In this document: piece by piece, positions 55,193 through 64,000 of the stretch | Layout: every line of letters begins with the position of its first letter | Position numbering within the stretch: position 1 is the first letter of the stretch | NCBI GenBank assembly: GCA_916613615.1 | Contig: OU744724.1 | Span: 24,848,171-24,912,170 of the forward strand | Length of the DNA: 64,000 nucleotides | Source: Steromphala cineraria | Taxonomy: Eukaryota; Mollusca; Gastropoda; Trochida; Trochidae | Direction: 5' to 3' | The notes under the pieces: model-generated | Databases searched by the model: none | The model's input: the letters and a program-made list of their open reading frames with translations, nothing else | What the model was told of the DNA's origin: nothing | Made by a program: the position numbers and the translations under genes

Positions 55193-55345
55193 ACACTCGA
55201 GCTAGGCTATGATCGGGATGTCAAAACTTTTCATAAAGAAAGCTTCGCCGGAAGTAAGACCTCAAGCTTCGCTTTCGGTCTTACTTTCCGCCCAGGTTTC
55301 TTTCTCAGGTTTTGTAATTACAAGCATAGCCGAGCTCTCGTGTTT
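55193..55345. repeat. interspersed foldback repeat, copy 2
   Basis: Outer arms CACTCGAGCTAGGCTATG and CATAGCCGAGCTCTCGTG pair imperfectly. The inner AGTAAGACC and GGTCTTACT pair perfectly around CTCAAGCTTCGCTTTC. Related in order and sequence to 35990-36140. Confidence 0.65.
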
Positions 55346-56264
55346 TAACCTCAACACAAGAAAATTCTTCGATTGGTAGATGAAGCTTTCGACAGTAACA
55401 TGGTTTTCACAACGAAAAACGTCACTTATTACTGAACAAAACGCTGTCCATGAGGCCATTGGTTATTTTTCGTTTTGGTATAATGCATTTTTACAGGATA
55501 TGATGCCGAAAGAAAGAAAATAATCAAGGATAACTACACGCCGCTAATGACTGAAATATTGCCGAAGCCACGTAAAACAGTAATTCACTCACTCTCTCAA
55601 GGAAAGATAGTTGTTGAATTACAAGGTTTATACTGAAAGAGGTTAGATTTATTGGGATGCAGTAAAGGTGATGTTAACACAGGAAAAGTTTGATCATAAT
55701 GTGATAAACCATTGTATTGTAAATTGACATATGATTAAGCTAACAACAAAGAGAAGGTTATTCAAGGCATGGAGATTCTTCATTAATGACAGTTCAATTA
55801 ACGTACATATTTAATTCTTGTGCATTTCCGTCCAGCTCCAACCACACCGTGATGTTCAGCAAGACGAAACTGATTCTTGCAATGAATCGTATCCAGCGAT
55901 AGCGGCTGTCTCCGGATGAGAGCATTGAAATGCTCCAAATCCTTTGCTTCATGATCCGACAAACGAAATTGTTTTGACTGAAAACAAACTATATGTCACG
56001 TTAGGTAACAAACAAGCACTTGTTAGCGACCCTTGGTATTTAGCTGGACAGATATCTGGGTATGGTTGGAGCTACGGGGAACCAAAATGCGCTGATGACG
56101 TAACAGGATGACTAAACAGCTATAGACCCCTAACCCTGTCCCACTGATTTATCCAGGAGGGTGGCCATGGGGGCTCTTCGTTCTTTGTTCCATTTTTCCC
56201 ACATAAAGGTAAACTCAGAGCATTTCTTCCTATGTCAATCTCTTCAAACATAGTTGTATTTATA
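55346..56264. other. 3' flank of CSKMT
   Basis: No gene seen. A short stretch near 55540-55610 (GCTAATGACTGAAATATTGCC, then GTAAAACAGTAATTCACTCA) recurs near 23605-23675 and resembles the 3' end of a mollusc SINE. Confidence 0.45.
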
Positions 56265-58398
56265 TCAAATGTATTCAAATTGTTTGAAATACATGAAGGC
56301 GAAGTATTCTTTATTCTCAGATGGCAAGATTCTGAAGGAAACTGACCGATCTTTCAGTATAGTTTCTAGTAAACCCAGACGAACATCCGGGTCCTCGTCT
56401 GTGACTTGGAGGAACATGCCGCCGTTTTGAAGCACTCTGACCACATCGGCCAGTGTCTGTTTACACATGACTTGTCCCTTGGCACGATCTTTCAATAAAG
56501 CGTCTGTGGTACCCTTATCCACCACCAGGTGAAAACAATTGTCCTTATATGGTAAACGTGTTACATCACATTGCACGTAATGCACGTGTGTTTCAGGATG
56601 ACCTTTCAAGCTCCTGCGCATCAACGTTTGTTGCGTTTGGAGCACGTGCCCTATGTAATCTGTAAGATGAAGCTCGACTGGTTTGTTACAGTTTTTAAAC
56701 ATACAACTTGAAAGGGAAGAATTTCCACAACCTAAATCAAGAATGGTCAATTTCTCCCATGATGCTTGAAGCTGAACAATATAGGGAGCTAGAAAGTCGT
56801 GAACTTCTTCTCCTGACACGAACCAATCAAAAGTGTGTTCCCTGTGAGATTCTTGGACATACCGCTGGCTCCAGTACCATGACTTGCTTAGTTTCTCATC
56901 TGTAAATAAATCATAGCATAAGTTACTCAATCATCGTTTGAGTTTTAAGGCATTTTATCCCGATATTGCTGGTTGCTTAAGTTGTCAAATTATATTTTAG
57001 TTGGATAAATAATTTTTTCTTCATACGGTAATGCATCTCATTATCATCCATAGTAACAAAACGTCACGTATCAAACGAGAACTAAATGCGGCCGTTTTAG
57101 TGTGAACATCAATAAATCATTAGTAAGAGGGTGTGATTCAAGTAAGCCAACCGTACATGGTATGTTCGGAAGACAAATGAAATTCTATGGATGAACAATT
57201 TCATTATTTCAAAGTAGGGACGTTTCGGTATAGATCTTTAAACCATTTTGAGCATATGAAATGGTATTTTCGGTTGATCATCTCTTAACTAGACGGGAAG
57301 GCAAACTTTGAAAAGTGGTACAATTGAATCTATCACCAAAATTCAAGGGTTTATCATTACTTATATGATTCAGGAGCCCTATGGCATCGTTTTGTTAATA
57401 CTACATTATCGATGATTGCTGTTAAAACGGAACAGCGTGAACTATTTCTTTTTTAGAACATAGGCGCATTTTACCCAGTACGTGGGGTAATATGGAATAC
57501 CACATAGCATACACCAACTTTATCCCACTAAAATTCGTGGCTTTTATATAAGTTCAAAAATGAACATTAACGAGATGTGTTGCAGTGATAAATCAAAATG
57601 AAACCCTGTTTTGAAAACAATCTTATCAGAGATACTAGAAGATATCATTTTGTAACATCGGCGACACTATATATATCCCAAAATATTAGATCAATCAAAT
57701 AAGCTCAAAGGAGTAGCAAATCTATTTTTCAAATCTTTACACAAGGCCATCATTGGTTTTGGAAACAAGAATAATATTACTTGACTAAAGCATTATGGTA
57801 TCACGTTTTTTATGTGTCAGTTTGTGTCTCAGTTACATTTGTAGCCTACATATATAGCCGTATTCAATTTTCCTCCATAAAAGTAAATTTCATATATTTC
57901 TTATACGATAGGATCCCCTCATTCGTTTTCCTTTTTGGGCTATTTCAAAATAATATGATGTTTCATCCTTTAGCCCAATTTCAATCATATTTATTACGGG
58001 GGAATTTTGGATATTTAGTAAATACATTTTAATTGTGACTCAATGTAGGTAAGTATTTTCCATTCCATGTCCTAAGTTAAACATTCTCAATAAATTAAGA
58101 TTATTTTGTATAACAGGTCACACTTTCGCCAGAGTATTAAACATGATATGGTCTGTCGATCTAAATTCATCAAGTTTGTAAAGCGGAGTAGCTAGGATTT
58201 TACCTCCGCTTCATACGGTCATCAATCATGATTAGAGAAGTTTACCAATGTGTCTTCCATGACTGTTTAACATACTGTTCCTGGAATAACTCGAAAATAA
58301 CGATGTTTACCGTCTAGTGTGCTCTGTCGTCTTTGTGAGCTGTAACTCGTAATTCTGTTCTCTATTCTCTTGACAATAATCAGCGATCGTTTGAACAT
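56265..58398 (-). CDS. CSKMT: citrate synthase lysine methyltransferase (CSKMT/METTL12), 2 exons, 240 aa
   Basis: SAM-dependent methyltransferase of the mitochondrial matrix; in humans it methylates a lysine of citrate synthase. Exon 1 (58398-58311) encodes MFKRSLIIVKRIENRITSY then SSQRRQSTLD, a basic, acid-poor presequence, and ends in phase 1 at G|GTAAAC. Exon 2 (56899-56265) begins after TTTATTTACAG in the matching phase. The joined protein is 240 residues, the same as the human protein. Landmarks are HTFDWFVSGEEV, SAM motif I ILDLGCGNSS (about 82-91), DKGTTDAL, and the family-typical QVTDEDPDVRLGLLE. A start inside exon 2's open frame at 56930 is possible on paper, but it would read through the acceptor and lack a presequence. 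The NEPRO-like stop codon lies only 0.64 kb upstream. Confidence 0.9.
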
Positions 58399-59041
58399 TA
58401 TAGGAGGTGATAATATTTGAAGTCAAACAACTACCACAAGCATGGTTTCTCAGAGTTACCTCCCTTAACTTGATTGGGGTTCTTTTTGGGTTGTTCAATG
58501 TTTCAATAAAGTTAAAAGAGCAAGAAAGTCCAACATTGTATGGATGAAGTATGACAGAGAAAGAATAGCCAAAAACAAGTGTATACATCATTTTATTATT
58601 GAAATACAATGGTTCAATTTAAGAAATATCAAGTATTGCCTTTTTGTTTGACGAATGACAGAGCATGTTGTTTGATTCATGGTATATGGCATGTTATTAT
58701 TTGTTATTTCATTGAGAAGTACTGTGGCGAAAATGATGTTTAATGCTAAATTTTAAGTACATGGAAGACAAACTTATATAATATTTAGAGGATATTTGTC
58801 TTTTCTTGACAAATACCATGTTAATCTCTTACCCCAATTCTTAAAACAGTTAAATACCATAACATTAAATTCTCTGAAATTTGTGTATATTCAGTTGAAC
58901 TTCAAGAACAAAATTACATTGAAAAAAAAGACCACCCCTAAAGGGGCAGCTGTTGGTTTTACAATGAAGCCAAACAATGAACTAACATTCTAACATACGT
59001 TGGGCAAATCAAATCGCCTCAGTTTTCAATCCCATATATAT

Positions 59042-62000
59042 CTAATATATCTGCATGCACCTTACTAGGATACTCCCAGCTTTCTTCTGAAGCAAGGCAA
59101 GCCTCTTAACATCACTCTTAACTTTTGTCATTTTCCTCATCAGGCTTTCCAAGTCTAGCTTTACAATCTTTGCTCTTTTGGGGGGAAGACTGACAGTTTT
59201 CCCATGCCATGTGAGTTTACCCTCTTTGAGTTGTTCTACATATCGAGTCAAGGCATCCTTGGTCATCACTTCTGTAGTTCCTTGCTTTGTTAAATCTTGA
59301 ACTTCCTTCATATAACTGAAGCAGTGAGTCTTCAGTTTCTGTAAAACCTTTCTTTTTGGTGTTTTACGTATGCAAGTTTCTATACTCTGAAATTTTTTGT
59401 CAAAAAGTTCTTTCTTTTTCAGCATATTTACAAGTGGCCAAGGATCACATGGTAGGCTATCACTAGTCTCTTCGGGTTTTAAACTAAAGAAAATATCAAC
59501 AATTCCCTGTACATCAGTACTACTGTTGATTTCATTTTTCAGTCTCTTCAGTTCTGTATTTTTTGGAATCATGTCTTCAGCTGGAGGTTGATTTTGAATC
59601 ACTTGTTCTTCATCAGATTCTGAAGAACTTTGATCTGTTGAACTGTCCATATTTCTTTCCGTAGAATCAAGATTTGCGGAAGCTTCCATCTCATCAACAG
59701 GATGGTTTGTGCATTCCTCAGATGAGCTAGACTGTTTAAGAGCAACAAATGTTTCTTCACGTTTGACTGGTCTTAACTCAACTGATCTTGACCCTCCTGT
59801 TTTGACCTTCACCTCTGATGCTGACAGATCTTTACTTCTTTCAGCATCAAAAGCATCAGTGGATGAGCTTGACAAGTCATCTGCAGGAGATGTTTCTACA
59901 GGTATAGCGGTTCTTGACTCTTTTGCTTTAACATTTACCTTTGATTGGGGTAGAGTTTTACTTCTCTTATTAGAGCTGTTGACAACAACTGCGTTGTTGC
60001 AAGCATCCTTCGATAAATTGGACGCTTCACCTGATGGAGATGTTTCTTCACATTTAACTGGTCTTGATTCATGTGTATTGAAATTCATCTCTGATGATTG
60101 AAGTTTTTTACCTCTTTTAGAAAGATCTGAACGTTTTTCTTTTGCTGATGTCAACATTACTGTTGATTTTGATTTATCATCTTCATTTGACACACATAGC
60201 TTTAACTTCTTTCTTCCAGAAGCATCTTTGCTATTCTCTTCTTGTCTCCTCTTCACCCCTGTAAAGCGACTTGGAGACCCTTCACTACTGCTGGACTCTG
60301 AATCATGTGTCTGGTCTCGGTGCAGACTTGGAGACCCTTCACTACTGCTGGACTCTGAGTCATGTGTCTGGTCTCGGTGCAGCCTTGGAGATCCCTCTCT
60401 GCTGCTGGACTCTGAATCATGTGTCTGGTCTCGGTGCCTACTTGGAGACCCTTCACTACTGCTGGACTCTGAATCATGTGTCTGGTCTCGGTGCCTACTT
60501 GGAGACCCTTCACTACTGCTGGACTCTGAGTCATGTGTCTGGTCTCCCTGTACCCTTGGAGACCCTTCACTACTGCTTGACTTTGAGTCATGTGTCTGGT
60601 CTCGGTGCCTACCTGGAGACCCTTCACTACTGCTGGACTCTGAGTCATGTGTCTGGTCTCGGTGCACCCTTTGGGATCCCTCTCTGCTGCTGGACTCTGA
60701 ATCAAGTTTCTGGTCTTGTCTTGATACGTTCCTGTAAGTCTTAGAAGTTGGTTCCTTATCTGAAGCTGAATCTGTTTCTATGATCATACCTTGTGTAGCT
60801 CTCTGCTTACTTTTCTTTGGTATTATTTTTCCTGTTAAGGCAGGTTTTAGTCTGTTTTGAATCAAGGACAAAGAGTTACAGCTTTCATTTGATTCATTGG
60901 ACTTATTTTTCTTTGGAAAGGTTCTGCAAGGAGTGGAGGATGGTTCTTCATCTGAACTTGATTCAGTTTCTATGGTTATATCTTCTAAGCCTATCGTTTT
61001 ATTTTTATTTTGTCTTGTGGCAGCCGAGTTATATTGAATGCCAAGAGCTTCTCTGGAAATCGTGACAGGAGCTGTAAGAAAACACAGTAATCATGATGAA
61101 GGTGTTATGACAATGCTAATCCTATTGTATTCTTTTATTATTTGACTTTTATATGTTTATATGATTTACAAATTAAATAATCATAAAAGATGCTTTATAA
61201 TGTGCAAAACTTCACGTATACTATATACTCTTAGCCTGCATGTTACAACATCATTGCAAGATGTATGTTTACTATGTAATGTCCAGAGGTATGGCTATAA
61301 AGAAGTCAGAAGCAGCTCATGTCTGACAAATTCGAATGTAACTTGAATGGCAGAATGTTTTATGACTAAATCTACAACTATGAGGGTCTTAATAGCAATG
61401 TAAACATTTTTCCAACAATATTAACAATAAATATCACATGATATTTACGTCACTAATAGTAATGCTTTTAAAACTCATTTGCAAGAATTTGTTTTATCAA
61501 CTCATTTCAAAGTCAAGTTCTGTTGCATGTTGTATGCTGGTCAGTCAACTACCTCCGATATCTTCATCTGCCCCTTGTGGGGGTGGAGTGAGGTCCGGAC
61601 CTGATTCACCAGGTGAAGACTGGGTGACTGGTGGAGGAACACGACTCACAGCTTCATCACAAGACACTGGACTCCTGGTGGAGAGATAATACTAGCGCCA
61701 TTAAAAATAGCAATACACCAAGCATATCATAACTGTCATTTTGAAGAATATTCACCATAGAATAATTGTAAACCTAACTAAAATTTGACTTTCAAGAGGC
61801 AGACGGGGGAAGCTGTATGGATTTCCCCTTTCAAACCATATATTAGCAACGGAACAAAGATGATCACGAAATCCATTTCCTTTATGCTGACAACATTGTT
61901 GCATTTGGGTGGGAGATAACAATGATATACAAGTCAATAAAAACCTACCTTGAAATATTCTCCATATCAAGTCGACTATCTAGCCACTGATTTAGATCCT

Positions 62001-63925
62001 GAGGAAATTCTTCTTCTTCAGACAACTGGAAGTACAATTAAGTATACTGGGTATGAGACAATAGTCAATGCAATGAACGTTACCTTTTTGTGCATGCAGT
62101 TGACATCAGCATAAGTTTGTTTTTCTAACAGGACAGCCAAATTTTCACTAAATGACATACTGTTTTACAAAGTAGGGATTAAATGGGTCCAAAAGATTGG
62201 ACTCTGAATCAAAACTCTGTGGCAAAAAATTCTATCTTTTCCTAAGAAATCATGGTATTGTTGTTCAGCCTAGATATTAAACTCATATATTTGGATTCAT
62301 AAATGGTCTTGAAATGACAATACTGATCATCTGTCCTCACATGTCACAGACAGGCTCTTTTACATAGTAAGTAATGAAACAAGATGTGTTTGTGAAACAC
62401 GAATGCCCCCGGATGCATCCTGCTCGCTGTGTCAAGGTCAAGGTCACACAGTCTCATCACAAGGGATCTATATGTCAAGTATCAAAGACCTAGCTCTGAC
62501 CAATCAAAAGTTATGACCAAGGTTAAAGTTTTTGTGGACAAACGGACAGACGGACGGACGGACAGGTGAAAAACTCCGATTCGGGGGCATAAAAAAACCA
62601 TTCTAAGATTTCTATTCTTGCTCTCATATGATTATCATATCTTAAATCAACGATATTATAGGCAAGAGTCTGGGTCAAAATTCTTTAGATTTTAATAAAT
62701 ACTTTGAACTAACAAGGAATAACAATGTTTAAAGATATGTAAAGTTGCCAAACCTACCCAAACTTTTCCTCTCGGCAAAACCTTGAGTTGCGGCAGTAGA
62801 GGGCTGTACCAGGAGAGACAGTCAAGATACAAACTGCGACTACAGGCCCTGGGTACACAACAGTCACGTGAATTAATATGACATACACACACATATCAAA
62901 TTGATTAGAATCCTCCATTGAGGTATTTATACCCTGAAGACACAGAGCACATTTGGTGATCTTATATAGTTTCTGATAAAAATTTGTTTCCTTTTAACTC
63001 AGACAGATGGATGTACAGTACCCAAACCTTTATCCCTTTTCTACTTCATGGGATGATAATCGAAAAGTAGGACCTTGTAGAATCGTATATAACAAGGTTG
63101 ATAAGGAGTGAACTGACAAAATAACACTTTTGTCCATCCAAATGCATGCTCATAGCTCTCATTGAATAGAAATCCTAGAACTTGGAGGAAAGTCAATCTC
63201 AAAATAAAAGAAGAAAGAGGTAAATCTTTAGTTTAGACTTGAGAATTGTCTAGAGTTTGAGAGTTTCTCAATGCCAGTTGAAGAAGTTAAACTACAAGAG
63301 AGGAACCCACCAGATCCGGGCGATGGCCGCCAGACACATCATGGTTGAGGGGAGGAGGTGGGCCAGCTTCACGTCCGTCTGGAGAACACTGGGCTCGTCA
63401 AGGAACGTAACATAAATATGTCAACAATATTTCTTGGTTTATGAGGAATTTGATTAAATTAAACTAGAACAATGGTCAATTTGCTTGATACTTCCATTAC
63501 TGGAATGTTTGCCACATGACATTATGAAACTCATTCTAATTCATATATAACCTTTGCTGTTGATAAAGCATACTGGTAGATAAGATTTAGATTACATAGA
63601 AAAAGCAGTCTAAGTAAACCTAGTCACAATAACACTGGCTACAGTCCCATATCATGAAATAATAGAAATATGGGTATATCAAAAGCGTACCGTAGTGATT
63701 ATCCGTAGGATAAGTTAGAGAGTTAGATTTGAGACACCTTGTTGGATGAAAATCACAACATCTGAGAAAGAAACCTTAGCACAAGGATACAGGGTAGCAT
63801 TGACACAGTAGTTGACAGTCTGCACCAGGAGAGCAGCGCCCCCTATCAGTCGAACAAGCACCTGCTGTAGCACCCCTCGGGATGGCAGGTACACCACAGC
63901 ACCAGTCTGCTGGCTCCTTCTAGCT
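59042..63925 (-). CDS. NEPRO-like nucleolar protein, 3' part (6 exons, 5' end outside window)
   Basis: Exons in transcript order: 63925-63775, 63378-63311, 62848-62758, 62025-61949, 61674-61553 and 61071-59042. Phases fit throughout, though the first two junctions are less certain. The N-terminal part is helical and hydrophobic: LPSRGVLQQVLVRLIGGAAL, LLPSTMMCLAAIARIW, YLDCLSWYSPLLPQLKVLP, FPQDLNQWLDS. Its order and spacing resemble NEPRO (nucleolus and neural progenitor protein, C3orf17), a nucleolar factor linked to RNase MRP. The last exon (about 676 codons) is disordered: eight 19-residue acidic-serine repeats, then three longer degenerate repeats (SEVKVK, ESR, VKREET), then a Lys-rich helical tail. 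The C-terminus does not obviously match vertebrate NEPRO, so the ortholog call rests on the N-terminal half. Confidence 0.65.
60253..60715 (-). repeat. 57-base coding tandem repeat in the NEPRO-like gene
   Basis: Eight units encode HRDQTHDSESSSSEGSPSR variants (19 aa). Each joins a basic H-R-D-Q segment to an acidic serine run (SESSSSEG) that looks like casein kinase 2 substrate. Units are very similar at DNA level (TCTGGTCTCGGTGC and CTGCTGGACTCTGA on the plus strand), so the array is probably young and length-variable. Confidence 0.92.
62385..62596. repeat. interspersed repeat with GTCAAGGTCAAGGTCAC core
   Basis: Begins near GAAACACGAATGCCCCCGGA, contains GTCAAGGTCAAGGTCAC, GACCAATCAAAAGTTATGAC and GACGGACGGACGGACAGG, and ends CGATTCGGGGGCATAAAAAA. 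The ends ATGCCCCCG and CGGGGGCAT are inverted repeats. This type is common in mollusc genomes. It lies in an intron of the NEPRO-like gene. Confidence 0.7.
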
Positions 63926-64000
63926 CTGGGGGTAGACAGAATAAGCATGTCTCAGCTACCCCTGTAATCCATCACAATCCTACTCAAACTCTCAAAATTC

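Noticed and set aside
60228..60744. Long plus-strand and alternative minus-strand frames across the 57-base repeat
   Set aside because: A repeat unit divisible by three opens several frames. Only the minus-strand frame continuous with the other NEPRO-like exons is supported.

Overview
The window is AT-rich, intron-rich animal DNA, most likely from a marine mollusc. Genes are split into short GC-richer exons with GT-AG introns. The spacers hold mollusc-type repeats: the TAGCTCATCTGGCC/GTCCGTCCGTCC family, a repeat carrying GTCAAGGTCAAGGTCAC, tRNA-derived SINE-like sequence and TTAA- and TA-flanked MITEs. A bivalve is my best guess, from repeat style only.

Layout. 0.4-7.2 kb: a two-transmembrane CD225/dispanin-like gene (minus), its long intron filled with repeats and a MITE. 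12.7-23.9 kb: a complete eight-exon gene (minus) for a mitochondrially targeted 2-aminoethylphosphonate:pyruvate transaminase (419 aa). Its sixth intron holds a 6.57-kb DIRS-type tyrosine-recombinase retrotransposon with open gag, RT/RNase H and recombinase frames, inverted terminal repeats and an internal complementary region that rebuilds the circle junction. 30.7-35.1 kb: a secreted cationic Cys-rich plus Kunitz protein (minus, four coding exons, 146 aa) with a CRE/CCAAT/TATA promoter. 41.4-49.0 kb: a complete nine-exon RCE1 CAAX protease gene (plus, 288 aa). 56.3-58.4 kb: a two-exon CSKMT (METTL12) citrate synthase lysine methyltransferase (minus, 240 aa). 59.0-63.9 kb: the 3' part of a NEPRO-like nucleolar protein gene (minus) with an acidic-serine tandem repeat; it runs off the right edge. 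The remaining stretches look intergenic and repeat-derived.

The genes do not form an operon or obvious pathway. Two (transaminase, CSKMT) encode probable mitochondrial enzymes, one an ER membrane protease, one a secreted inhibitor and one a nucleolar factor. The most unusual pattern is that gene-boundary sequence has been copied into degenerate tandem arrays: the exon-4 end plus 5' splice site of the transaminase gene recurs through its intron, and the RCE1 C-terminal codons plus stop recur through its 3' flank. Other points of interest are the phase-perfect Cys-rich exons in front of the Kunitz exon, a MITE whose empty site is preserved in sister repeats, and three ETS/CRE composite sites inside the DIRS element.

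Exon models were built by eye from reading frame, splice consensus and codon phase. No database search or alignment was run.
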